Notes under the pieces: generated by a model
Told to the model about the DNA's origin: nothing
What the model saw: only the letters and a program-made list of their open reading frames with translations
The model's database searches: none
Made by a program: the position numbers and the translations under genes
NCBI GenBank assembly: GCA_964247295.1
Contig: CAXTTV010000002.1
Span: 9,505-73,504, forward strand
DNA from: CAXTTV01 sp964247295
GTDB taxonomy: Bacteria; Chloroflexota; Ktedonobacteria; Ktedonobacterales; Ktedonobacteraceae
Direction: 5' to 3'
DNA: 64,000 nt
Shown: piece by piece, positions 46,145 through 54,378 of the stretch
Position numbering within the stretch: the stretch's first letter is position 1
Layout: each line of letters begins with the position of its first letter

Positions 46145-47965
46145 ATGCCTCGTCAAAAGTATCATAAAGATCGTGTGTATCAGATGGTTGGGGAGCCAGG
46201 ACCAGGAGCGATAGCGGTCGGGTATGTTCGTTACAGTTCGGAGTTGCAAGATCCGACTACAATTGCAACGCAGAAGCGGTGTATAACAGAATGTGCCGAA
46301 AAAAAAGGCTGGAAAATTTCGCGTTGGTATGAGGAACCAGAGCAGAGCGCGAAATACGAGGAGATCGAGCAGCGTCAAGTCTTTGCACAGACGCTCAACG
46401 AAGCTGGAAAGCAATTCCAAATAGTTCTTTGTTACATGAATAACCGCTGGTCTCGTAACGTAGTTGTAGCGTATACTTCGCTGATACAGTTGAGGAGAGC
46501 ACGTGTCTGGTGGGCGACCGCCGATGGTTTGTGGGATATTGATAAGGTGCAGCAGGATGGGTTTGATGTGGCCTTTGCCGTCGATACGCAAATGAATGCT
46601 ACTTATATTCGTCAGCTTTCAAAACGAACAATAGACCGAAAAGAAGATCGTGCCCGAGAAGGCTATCATAACGGAAGCATTCCCTTTGGTTATACAGATC
46701 CTGAGTATCCGAAAGCTCCTGATGGAGCGCCATCAACTTGGAGACCAATCAGGATGCCTGTTGGCCCTGCCCCGGTGACGTTTCCTGCATTAGTGCGTAT
46801 AGGAGAGCTTGTAGCGGAAGGCTGGACAGACAGAGCAATTGCTGACGAAATGGAAAAGGGGGGTTATCTCTCGAAAACAGTGCGTTTTGGCGAACGAGCT
46901 TTGACAAAGGATACCATAGCTGCTATACGACGTTCATGGTTTCCTAGAGAATTTGCTCCTGGTTCGGACCACGGTACTATAGATACGCCATCGGGCGAAC
47001 TGGTTGAAGGAAGACATCAGGCTGCATGGCCGTATAAACTGTGGCAGAGGATGGTGGAAACGAAGGCAGGCCAGTACCGCCGTCCCAGAAAAGAGGCTCA
47101 GAGAAATCCCTATGAGTTCAGCCGTATCATTGTGTGTGCTTCATGCCGCCGTCCTCTCAGGGTTGCAGTGGGAAGTGGAATACACTATTATCGGGATACG
47201 AGTGAGGAGAGAAAGTTAGGGTGCTCTGCTATGGGCCGTCTGTGGATAAAATGCTCGATGGTGGCCTCGCAATTCGGGGATATTTTGAGTGGTTTTTATC
47301 TTCCTGAGTCTTGGCGTGAGGTGATTGCAGAACGGTGTAACACGCAGATTGCAGAGAACACTTCTGTTGAACAAGTGGTACACCGTCGGGCCGAACTTGA
47401 AGCCGAACAAAAGAGGTTGGTTTCTGTCTTCACGAAGGGATATATGACAGAGCAGGACCTGGATATACAAATGGAACGCATCCGAGGGGAACTATTCATA
47501 CTACCCGTGCTGGTGGTACAGAGTCCAGAGGAGATGATGCAGGCGGCTATTTCTGCCGCTGAGACGTTGGCACATATGGCTGACTACTGGGATGATGCAG
47601 AGGTGGAGGAACGTCGGGATATAATCTGGTCACTTCTGACACTTGAGGGTTTGGTTTATGATCTTGAGCGGCGTGTTATCGTTGGGCTTTTTCCTCGTGA
47701 AAGCATGTTGCCAGCTCTAGCTTTAGGATTGGAAAACACTAGTAAGTGGGAACAGCGTGATAGCGGTATCTGGCTCCGACAGGAATCCTGGCCTCCAAAA
47801 ATAGAGCGTGATAGTCCTCGCCTTCCTCCTCCGCATCCTTCTAGTCTGACACCTAATCAGCAACAAGAAGCCAGGTCGCTGGTTGAAAATGGCATATCGT
47901 TGCGGCAAGTGGCAAAGCAGTTCGGGGTATCATATGGTGCAATCTGGCGGTTGATGAAAAGGTAG
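46145..47965 (+). CDS. Large serine recombinase with C-terminal helix-turn-helix
   Basis: A 606-aa site-specific recombinase. The N-terminal resolvase domain has GYVRYSSELQD (nucleophile Ser31) and the catalytic Arg in NRWSRNVV. The recombinase domain follows (EGYHNGSIPFGY...), then a zinc-ribbon with CASC...C...C (about 340-380), a coiled coil (RRAELEAEQKRL) and a C-terminal Hin-like helix-turn-helix (QQQEARSLVENGISLRQVAKQFGVSYGAIWRLMKR). Such enzymes integrate and excise phages or islands. ATG 46145 has AAAGGA upstream. The gene ends 61 bp from tRNA-Asp and is divergent from the defence-like operon, so it may mobilise that block. It could also be a solitary remnant of a prophage. Confidence 0.92.
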   Translation: MPRQKYHKDRVYQMVGEPGPGAIAVGYVRYSSELQDPTTIATQKRCITECAEKKGWKISRWYEEPEQSAKYEEIEQRQVFAQTLNEAGKQFQIVLCYMNNRWSRNVVVAYTSLIQLRRARVWWATADGLWDIDKVQQDGFDVAFAVDTQMNATYIRQLSKRTIDRKEDRAREGYHNGSIPFGYTDPEYPKAPDGAPSTWRPIRMPVGPAPVTFPALVRIGELVAEGWTDRAIADEMEKGGYLSKTVRFGERALTKDTIAAIRRSWFPREFAPGSDHGTIDTPSGELVEGRHQAAWPYKLWQRMVETKAGQYRRPRKEAQRNPYEFSRIIVCASCRRPLRVAVGSGIHYYRDTSEERKLGCSAMGRLWIKCSMVASQFGDILSGFYLPESWREVIAERCNTQIAENTSVEQVVHRRAELEAEQKRLVSVFTKGYMTEQDLDIQMERIRGELFILPVLVVQSPEEMMQAAISAAETLAHMADYWDDAEVEERRDIIWSLLTLEGLVYDLERRVIVGLFPRESMLPALALGLENTSKWEQRDSGIWLRQESWPPKIERDSPRLPPPHPSSLTPNQQQEARSLVENGISLRQVAKQFGVSYGAIWRLMKR

Positions 47966-47984
47966 GTGTAGAGGAGTTTGAGTG

Positions 47985-48018
47985 TAAAAAGAGAGAGCGT
48001 AAGGTTATTACGCTCTCT
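47985..48018 (-). terminator. Terminator of tRNA-Asp
   Basis: An 11-bp stem (AGAGAGCGTAA and its complement) with a 5-nt loop. On the minus strand it is followed by CTTTTTACAC. It begins 9 bp past the tRNA 3' end. Confidence 0.85.
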
Positions 48019-48026
48019 ACTTACGA

Positions 48027-48100
48027 CGGAACCGACGGGATTTGAACCCGCGATCTCCTACGTGACAGGCAGGCATGTTAGACCACTACACCACGGCTCC
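48027..48100 (-). tRNA. tRNA-Asp (anticodon GTC)
   Basis: Cloverleaf on the minus strand: acceptor GGAGCCG pairs with CGGTTCC (one G-U), with discriminator G. The anticodon stem CCTGC/GTAGG encloses the loop CTGTCAC, giving anticodon GTC. The T arm is GCGGGTTCGAATCCCGT. 74 nt, CCA not encoded. Upstream lies a consensus promoter, downstream a terminator, so it is transcribed alone. A serine recombinase gene abuts its 3' end. Confidence 0.96.
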
Positions 48101-48144
48101 TTGTCGTTTTCGAGAGGCTTTTATACTTCCCGATCACAGATAGG

Positions 48145-48173
48145 ATAATAACAGAGCGGATGCGATCTGTCAA
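48145..48173 (-). promoter_or_regulatory. Promoter of tRNA-Asp
   Basis: Minus strand: -35 TTGACA (48168-48173), a 17-bp spacer and -10 TATTAT (48145-48150), 45 bp upstream of the mature tRNA. Confidence 0.85.
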
Positions 48174-48371
48174 GCGTTTTTCGCCGATATTTTGAAAATT
48201 CCTGGTTGGCATTGAATTACTCCTCTCCCTGTAGTATCTTCTGTACAGGCTTCGATATGATGGACTACCTTTCTAAAAGGATGAGCGCTGATCGAAACCC
48301 CTCTCTAGAAAATTACGTCTCTTAGCTAAGAGCGCTTGCAGTTGTTGGTTTTAGTGAATGAAAGGAGCAGG

Positions 48372-48905
48372 ATGGTGGCGAAAGATATTCTGGTTGATGG
48401 CTATAATGTGATTAAAAATAATGCGGCGTTTAAGTTTGTGGAGGCCAAAAGTCTGGCGGCGTCCCGCGAGGCGCTGATTACGCAGATGGTGAGTAAGTAT
48501 CGGCACACCCCGCATCGTGTGACGATTGTGTTTGACGGGGATGGCGACTATGAGCAGAAGGTTACCGATCGCCGCATCGGGATTATTTATTCTAAACGTG
48601 GCGAGACTGCCGATAGTGTGATTGCCCGCCTGACGGCTCTGTGGCGTGTGGAGAGCCGCGAGGTGGAGATGTATAGCGACGATGGTGAGGTTCGCTTCGC
48701 GGTGACTAGCGAGGGTGGACAGGCCTATCGCACAAAGACTCTGACGACCTATCTTAATGCTCCCTCACAGGATGTGGCCTTGAAGTATCAATATCGACAG
48801 AAGGCCCGACGCGATTACGGTCTGGACCCCAGTTGCAAGATTGAAGACGATCTTGACGATCAGTCCCCCAAAGGTAAGAAAAAGTCACCACGCCGCCGCA
48901 AGTAG
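48372..48905 (+). CDS. NYN-domain ribonuclease (YacP/Rae1-like)
   Basis: A 177-aa predicted endoribonuclease. The YacP-type NYN (PIN-like) core is visible: ILVDGYNVIKNN with the first acidic residue, VTIVFDGDGDYE, and later SDDGEVRFAVTSEG. The acidic triad for Mg2+ is present. In Bacillus, Rae1/YacP cleaves mRNA on the ribosome. The C-terminus is a basic tail (SPKGKKKSPRRRK) suited to RNA or ribosome contact. I chose ATG 48372 (MVAKDILVDGYN) because AGGAG precedes it; a longer frame from 48336 lacks a ribosome site. Convergent with the glycosyltransferase gene. Confidence 0.88.
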   Translation: MVAKDILVDGYNVIKNNAAFKFVEAKSLAASREALITQMVSKYRHTPHRVTIVFDGDGDYEQKVTDRRIGIIYSKRGETADSVIARLTALWRVESREVEMYSDDGEVRFAVTSEGGQAYRTKTLTTYLNAPSQDVALKYQYRQKARRDYGLDPSCKIEDDLDDQSPKGKKKSPRRRK

Positions 48906-48931
48906 CTGCGCAATGACTCCCCATTCAAAAA

Positions 48932-49729
48932 CTACTGTTTTGTGACCGATGAGACATCTTTAACTGGCAGGGTAGCGTCAACTGGGACGGGTTCGGCTGG
49001 TTGGGGTAGGGGCAGGGCCTTTTTTTTCTTATTGAGGCCCAAACGGGTACGGATCACGTAGGTGAAGCCTTCAATAAAAATAAGCTTTGACATCTTGGAC
49101 TGGCCAACGCGGCGATCCATAAAGACAATCGGGGTCTCGACAATACGGAAGCCTTTGTTGCGCACTCGATAGGCCATCTCTACCTGAAAGGCGTAGCCCA
49201 GAGATTGCACGCCATCCAGATCGATCGCTTCCAAAACTTCGCGCCGGTAGAGCCGGAAGCCAGCAGTACAATCATGAACATCCATGCCCAGCATAACGCG
49301 CGCAAAAATATTGCCGCCACCGCTGATTAAACGACGGATCAATGACCAATTGGGTGTCGCGCCTCCAGGAATGTAGCGGGAGCCGATCACCAGATCCGCC
49401 TGCTCGATCTTCTGAATGAAATCGGGTAGATAGCGGGGATCGTGCGAGAAGTCGGCATCCATCTCAAAGGCGGCGTCATACATATGCTCGATCGCGTATT
49501 TGAAGCCCGCAATGTAGGCGGTTCCCAGGCCCAGTTTCCCGGCCCGGTGCAGTGTCAGAACCTGTGGGCTTTGAGCATGAAGATCATCAGCCAATTGGCC
49601 GGTGCCGTCAGGCGAATTATCATCAACGATCAGAATATCGGTCTGGGGTAAATAATGAAAGATCTGCTCAATCAGCGAGGGAAGGTTCTCTCGCTCATTA
49701 TAGGTAGGAATAATAATTAGCGTTTTCAT
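48932..49729 (-). CDS. Polyprenol-phosphate mannose synthase (GT2, Dpm1-like)
   Basis: A 265-aa membrane-associated GT-A glycosyltransferase that transfers mannose from GDP-mannose to polyprenyl phosphate. The full Dpm1 signature is present: IPTYNERENLPSLI, LIVDDNSPDGTG, LGLGTAYIAGFKYA, the DxD-containing EMDADFSHDPRYLP and GSRYIPGGATPNW. No C-terminal membrane domain is present (single-domain type, as in actinobacterial Ppm1-D2). The donor it makes could feed the three GT-C mannosyltransferases at 53-57 kb. It overlaps the upstream flippase-like gene by 4 bp, in one operon with the UbiA-type gene. The C-terminal tail is Pro/Val-rich. Confidence 0.93.
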   Translation of the reverse strand: MKTLIIIPTYNERENLPSLIEQIFHYLPQTDILIVDDNSPDGTGQLADDLHAQSPQVLTLHRAGKLGLGTAYIAGFKYAIEHMYDAAFEMDADFSHDPRYLPDFIQKIEQADLVIGSRYIPGGATPNWSLIRRLISGGGNIFARVMLGMDVHDCTAGFRLYRREVLEAIDLDGVQSLGYAFQVEMAYRVRNKGFRIVETPIVFMDRRVGQSKMSKLIFIEGFTYVIRTRLGLNKKKKALPLPQPAEPVPVDATLPVKDVSSVTKQ

Positions 49730-50799
49730 GAAATTTCTCCCGTGTAGTGTAAAACCGATTGCTCTGTTGTCGGTTGAGTCGAGATTGGTGTAGTGGAGTC
49801 AGCAGAGGATGGCATATGTTCCTCCGAAATGGTGTGTGGCGAGAAAAGAGGAACATGTGTTATCAGACGGAAACAGGCCAGTGCCAGGAAGCCAAGAGCC
49901 AGGCCGAACCAGAGCGTACTGAAACGGATCAGAAGTGTGGCCGCGCCACCTAGCGCAGCTAATGGAGAGACCAGTAGATGGGTTAACCCGAGAATACTCC
50001 CGTCTGCTGGTCCGAGTCCACCGGGAAGCCCTGTGGCTGATCCTATCAGTGACGAGCAGGCCAGAATGAACGCACTTTTTATGAGCAGGTCACTAGAGGC
50101 AGGAATCCCCAGACCAAGATAGACGCAGTAAAGAGCTAGACACTCACCAGACCAGGAGATCAGGCCAATCCCGATCGCTAGAAGGAGTGGTCGCCAGCGC
50201 AGCAAGATATAGGCACTCTCATAAAACGCATGAGTGAATGCTGAGAGCCGTTTCAGGGGTGGTAGCTTCGCCGCAGCATCTATAAGCCATAGCGAGAGGG
50301 CCCGGTTCTGGATCACAGTGATCCCGGCGGCCCCCAGAATCAACAGGAGTAAGAGGATCTCCCATCCCGCGCGATAGAGTATCAGGCCAGTGGCAGCCAG
50401 TCCCAGCATCGCAATCCCATCGGTCAAGCGCTCGGCCACAATAATCGGTGCGGTTCGACTAATCGGAGCGCCGTGAGCTCGCTTCAAAAGGTAGGATTTC
50501 AGAAGTTCGCCTACTTTGCCAGGGGTAATTGCCATCGAAAGTCCCGAGACAAAGATCAACAGGCTAGAGCGCCAGGGGATCTTCAGATCCAACCGTTTAA
50601 GATAATACTGCCACTTTAAGAAGCGACCTATATAGTTTAGCAGAGTCAGGCAGAGCAGCAGAGGCAGAAATTGCCATCGGAAATCGGCCAGAGCTGTCAG
50701 CATTCTGGGCGCGTCAGCATAGAGCGCGATAGTTACCAGGACCGCGACGGCCAGCAGGCCAGAGAAGAGAAGACCTCTGCGAATTCTGCGATCAAGCAA
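49726..50799 (-). CDS. Flippase-like integral membrane protein (LPG-synthase TM family)
   Basis: About 357 aa with eight or so membrane segments, matching the lysylphosphatidylglycerol-synthase transmembrane/UPF0104 family: NYIGRFLKWQYYLKRLD, GLSMAITPGKVGELLKSYLLKR, APIIVAERLTDGIAMLGL, SATGLPGGLGPADGSILGL. Members in glycan operons are proposed to flip polyprenyl-linked sugars; that role fits its place between a polyprenol-P-mannose synthase and a polyprenyl-phosphoribosyltransferase. I prefer the TTG at 50799 (LLDRRIRRG), with AGGGAG eight bases upstream, to a TTG at 50841 that would overlap the previous gene. The final residues overlap the synthase start. Confidence 0.85.
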   Translation of the reverse strand: MLDRRIRRGLLFSGLLAVAVLVTIALYADAPRMLTALADFRWQFLPLLLCLTLLNYIGRFLKWQYYLKRLDLKIPWRSSLLIFVSGLSMAITPGKVGELLKSYLLKRAHGAPISRTAPIIVAERLTDGIAMLGLAATGLILYRAGWEILLLLLILGAAGITVIQNRALSLWLIDAAAKLPPLKRLSAFTHAFYESAYILLRWRPLLLAIGIGLISWSGECLALYCVYLGLGIPASSDLLIKSAFILACSSLIGSATGLPGGLGPADGSILGLTHLLVSPLAALGGAATLLIRFSTLWFGLALGFLALACFRLITHVPLFSPHTISEEHMPSSADSTTPISTQPTTEQSVLHYTGEIS

Positions 50800-50815
50800 A
50801 GCGAGAAACTCCCTA

Positions 50816-51832
50816 TTAAGGTAGTAGGTACAGAATGACAATAATGATAGCTGTACACAAAAGAACGGTTATACGCATGTGACGGTCACGGATCAGAACC
50901 TCCTCGGGGCTTCCTCCCTCCATACGCATGTGAACCAGGTAGAGGTAACGGAATATCCCGTAGAGCACCAGTGGGATGGTAATCATCAGGCGATGGTCGC
51001 CAGTCGGGCCTTGAAAAGTATACAAGCCGTATGCAATGATTGTCGCAGTAATCACAATGGTTGTCATCTGGTCTAGCAAAGGTAGGCTATACTCTCGAAG
51101 AATCAGTCGATGATCGCTGGCCGTGTCCTGCAAAAGAACCAGCTCGTGCCGGCGCTTTGCCAGAGCCAGAAAGAGGGCGAGCAGAATCGTTACCAGATAG
51201 AGCCAGGGAGAGATCGAAACCGGGATCACCACCGTACCGGCCAGAATGCGAAGGACAAAGCCGGTCGCGATAATAAAGACATCTAATAGGACCACATGTT
51301 TAAGGTGGGTGTTATAGAGCACCATCATTAGCAGGTATGAGATCACCGTCAACGTGAAAAGCAGGGAGCCACCACCCAGATTCGCAAAGAGATCCGGTGG
51401 GTTGCTAATAGGGACCACAAATAGTAATCCGCACAGACTGGCGCAGAGCAGTAGCAACAGACAGATGCCCCCGATCGCCCAGGAGCGGGGCAGATGCCCT
51501 GAAGCCAGAGGGCGGTAGCGTTTCGTCGGGTGCAGGCGATCCTTTTCAACATCGAAAAGATCATTTAAAAGATAAGTACAACTGGAAGCAAGACAAAAAG
51601 CAAGAAATGCTAGCAAGGCTCTTCCAAACGCAAAGGGATTAAACAGACGTTGAGCAAAAACCAATCCGACAAACAGAGAAAGGTTTTTCGTCCACTGGCG
51701 GGGCCGCATGCCAAGAAAAAGCGCGAGCAGACGTGAGCCTCCGCCGACGGGTGTAGGAGAGGTCATGGAAGGAGAGGCTTGTTCTACCTCAGGAAGCGTC
51801 TTGAGCCGCAGCTGATCACGATTTTTTGTCAA
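50816..51832 (-). CDS. UbiA-type polyprenyl-phosphate phosphoribosyltransferase
   Basis: About 338 aa, eight or nine membrane segments, UbiA superfamily. The subgroup signature is that of decaprenyl-phosphate phosphoribosyltransferase (DPPR synthase, Rv3806c-like): MRPRQWTKNLSLFVGLVF, then the Mg2+ motif NDLFDVEKDRLHPTKRYRPLASG, and later LRILAGTVVIPVSISPWL. The enzyme transfers phosphoribose from PRPP to a polyprenyl phosphate, the first step to decaprenyl-phospho-arabinose in actinobacteria. No epimerase genes (dprE1/dprE2) are in the window, so the end product here is unknown. The start is a TTG near 51832. It is the first gene of the three-gene envelope operon. Confidence 0.9.
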   Translation of the reverse strand: MTKNRDQLRLKTLPEVEQASPSMTSPTPVGGGSRLLALFLGMRPRQWTKNLSLFVGLVFAQRLFNPFAFGRALLAFLAFCLASSCTYLLNDLFDVEKDRLHPTKRYRPLASGHLPRSWAIGGICLLLLLCASLCGLLFVVPISNPPDLFANLGGGSLLFTLTVISYLLMMVLYNTHLKHVVLLDVFIIATGFVLRILAGTVVIPVSISPWLYLVTILLALFLALAKRRHELVLLQDTASDHRLILREYSLPLLDQMTTIVITATIIAYGLYTFQGPTGDHRLMITIPLVLYGIFRYLYLVHMRMEGGSPEEVLIRDRHMRITVLLCTAIIIVILYLLP

Positions 51833-51894
51833 AATAAACCCCAGTCAAAGACTACAAAGGCACAAAGCGGTCTCGCATATCCACAATTCAAAAG

Positions 51895-52584
51895 CTAATA
51901 GATCCGGCCCTCCAGTTCCGCTATCTTATGCAGTGTGATTTTGTGCTTATCGGTACTGATATAATTTTTATCCATGAAATAGCCCATTACCTTATTGACA
52001 CTCTCGCGCGAAGCTCCGACCAGGGCCGCGAGCTCTTGCTGAGTCAGGCGCATATTGATCAGTACACCTTCCTTATTGGTTTCGCCATGCTCATTCGCCA
52101 GATCGAGCAGCTTTTTTGCCACGCGACCGTAAACATCCAGAGAAATCAGATCATCGATCATCTGATCCGTTTTGCGCAGACGTTTTGAGAGCACACCCAT
52201 TACCTGGATTGCGATTTTAGGACTACGCATAATCGCATTGTGGAAATCGTTGCGCTGAAGCGTATAGCATTCCACCTTCTCGATAGCGGTAGCATCGGCG
52301 GAGCGGGGAAGTCCATCTAAGAGCGCGAACTCGCCAAAGTAGTCGCCAGTCTTAAATACCACTAGCGATATCTCCTGCCCATCCGGGCTGCTCCACCCGA
52401 TTTTGACTTTGCCTGCTTTAATTATATAGAGTACCTGACCAGGATCGTCGCGATGAAAAATAATCTCGCCAGATTTGAAGGTGCGCCTTCTCGCGACCGC
52501 CATCAGCTCTGTAATATCTTGATTATCGAGATCCGCGAAGAGGGGAACCTGCTTGAAATAAAGGGAATCGCCTCCAACACTCAT
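51895..52584 (-). CDS. Crp/Fnr-family transcription regulator
   Basis: A 229-aa regulator. Residues 10-125 form a cyclic-nucleotide-binding domain (GEIIFHRDDPGQVLYIIKAGKVKI..., GDYFGEFALLDGLPRSADATA, close to the cAMP-contact pattern GEFALLDxxPRSA). The C-terminal winged helix has the Crp recognition pattern TQQELAALVGASRESVNKVMGYF. No Fnr-type Cys cluster is present, so it binds a nucleotide, probably cAMP. The Arg/Ser of the ligand pocket are kept. Start ATG 52584 with GAGG upstream. It lies 62 bp upstream of the envelope operon on the same strand and may be cotranscribed with it. Confidence 0.92.
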   Translation of the reverse strand: MSVGGDSLYFKQVPLFADLDNQDITELMAVARRRTFKSGEIIFHRDDPGQVLYIIKAGKVKIGWSSPDGQEISLVVFKTGDYFGEFALLDGLPRSADATAIEKVECYTLQRNDFHNAIMRSPKIAIQVMGVLSKRLRKTDQMIDDLISLDVYGRVAKKLLDLANEHGETNKEGVLINMRLTQQELAALVGASRESVNKVMGYFMDKNYISTDKHKITLHKIAELEGRIY

Positions 52585-52923
52585 ATAAAAACCTCAGCTT
52601 CCAAAGAAAACTTTCTCCCGACGCAAGAGCGACGTGACAGAAAGGCAAGTTACAGACTGCTACCTGTTGATATTAGCCTACTTTCAGGAGTGATGCAAGA
52701 CTGTACTATAACCATAATGTTTCTTATCGCTAGTACTTCCGGTAAGACCTTTATTTGAGATTGGCAATCATCTCTACAATATATTAGTATACACAATATA
52801 ACCTTATATCTTATAGTAAGGGAATAGGCAGCAGAGGCTTATCTTAAATGTTTGCTCATTGTTATTCTGAGAATACAAACTAGCTAAATTGTTGGCATTT
52901 ACCTTCATATTTAGTCATATGTA
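52585..52923. other. Divergent intergenic region, crp-type gene and GT-C cluster
   Basis: 339 bp, very AT-rich on its right side (52770-52920). No gene and no clear operator palindrome recognised. Confidence 0.4.
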
Positions 52924-52953
52924 GTGATTATAATCGCTATATATGGAGTTGGT

Positions 52954-54270
52954 ATGAAGGTAAATACACGCAAAAGCTTGATAAGAAAATTCCCGATAGA
53001 AAGATCTTTACAGTCGATAGATGCGCTAACGAATATTTTTATTAGGGAAGAATATAAGCTGCATAAGGAGCCTCAGGTAGAAGATGGCTGGCAAAAATGG
53101 ATAAGTGCTATCAAAACCGTTGGACCCATTTTTCTGGGGACGCGTCTCGCGATACTATTCATTAGCTATTTTTTTACATTGTTCATTTATTCTAAGCCCT
53201 CGTCACATTCGCGATCGTCTAGTGATCTATTTTTGCGCTTCATTCAATGGGATAGTGTGCATTATATACATATCGCTCAATACGGGTATACTAATAATGC
53301 TGGAGTTTCAAACCCTCGTGGGACCGTATTCTTTCCTCTCTATCCCCTTTTAATACACGTACTAAATGTTATCACAAAAGCAGATTTCGCCATTTGTGCA
53401 TTAATAATCACAAATTTGGCCGCCTTTGGATTACTAGTTGTGTTCTATCAATTAACAAAAGAAGAGTTTGGTGCCTCAGCAGGTTTTAGGACGGTGCTGG
53501 CGCATGTTCTCTTTCCATCAGCTTTTTTTCTTATAGTAATTTATAATCATTCGTTGTTTCTTTTCTTAAGCGTCCTCTGTTTTTACTATATAAGAAAGGG
53601 AAATTGGTGGTTAGCTGGCCTTTGTGGTTTTTTTGCGAGCCTGACGAGATCATCGGGATGCTTTTTATGTTTCCCATTTCTATATGAATACCTGCGCCAA
53701 CATGAATTCAGTCTGCGTACATTTAATCTCAGAAAATTGTTGAACCCTGGCATTCTGGCAATCGGTCTGATTCCGGCTGGAACGTTATTGTTCGCCTGTT
53801 ACTGTTATTCTAAATTCAACGATTTTCTCTCTTTTCAACATGCGGAGGAGGCCTGGCGACGCTGGTTAGATGTTCCCTGGTATGCTCTTGTGCAAACTGC
53901 GAATGCTATAATTGTCAATCCATTGTTATCATATCAAGGGGTTCGGGCACTTGCGGATCTCTTTCCAGTGTTATTTACGCTTCTCCTGGTTGTTCTGGGC
54001 TTTGTCGGGCCCTGGAAATTTTCGAAAGAGAAGCTTGTTTATCCACTTTATGGAGCGTTGGTATTTCTCTTTTTTCTAAGTGAGCCTACCCATACCTCGT
54101 TTGTAATGGAGTCTCAGGGAAGGTATATGCTGGAAGTGTTTCCAGCTTTTATGGTCATGGGAAGGATAGGGAAAGCAAAGCCGCAATGGGGAATGCTTTA
54201 TGTATTTAGTGCTTATGGACTCCAAATTCTTTTCCTACTACAATTTATGCTAGGAAATTGGGTAGACTAG
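52954..54270 (+). CDS. GT-C mannosyltransferase, PIG-V-like, copy 1
   Basis: About 438 aa with ten or so membrane segments. It resembles PIG-V-type mannosyltransferases: an extracytoplasmic loop after the first helix contains RFIQWDSVHYIHIAQYGYTNNAG, whose WDS...H core is the likely acidic catalytic site, then GTVFFPLYPLLIHVL. Conserved blocks shared with the next two genes are FPSAFFLIVIYNHSLFLFL, RKGNWWLAGLCGFFASLTRSSG and a C-terminal QGRYMLEVFPAFMVMGRIG. Such enzymes use polyprenol-P-mannose outside the membrane. I prefer ATG 52954 (MKVNTRKS) with GGAG five bases upstream over a GTG at 52924. Copy 1 is the most diverged and most AT-rich of the three. Confidence 0.85.
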   Translation: MKVNTRKSLIRKFPIERSLQSIDALTNIFIREEYKLHKEPQVEDGWQKWISAIKTVGPIFLGTRLAILFISYFFTLFIYSKPSSHSRSSSDLFLRFIQWDSVHYIHIAQYGYTNNAGVSNPRGTVFFPLYPLLIHVLNVITKADFAICALIITNLAAFGLLVVFYQLTKEEFGASAGFRTVLAHVLFPSAFFLIVIYNHSLFLFLSVLCFYYIRKGNWWLAGLCGFFASLTRSSGCFLCFPFLYEYLRQHEFSLRTFNLRKLLNPGILAIGLIPAGTLLFACYCYSKFNDFLSFQHAEEAWRRWLDVPWYALVQTANAIIVNPLLSYQGVRALADLFPVLFTLLLVVLGFVGPWKFSKEKLVYPLYGALVFLFFLSEPTHTSFVMESQGRYMLEVFPAFMVMGRIGKAKPQWGMLYVFSAYGLQILFLLQFMLGNWVD

Positions 54271-54378
54271 GAGGAGTGGGAAGAAGTTTTTTTCCACTGT
54301 TTGCTTTGTTTGTTGGTTTTAGAAAAGAGTCATCTAGATAAAATTGAATCTAAAATGAACCCGTTCGGAGGGATATGT

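Noticed and set aside
48027..48100. Duplicate tRNA-Asp end as attachment site of an island
   Set aside because: No second copy of the tRNA 3' part was found near 35.6 kb or elsewhere in the window.
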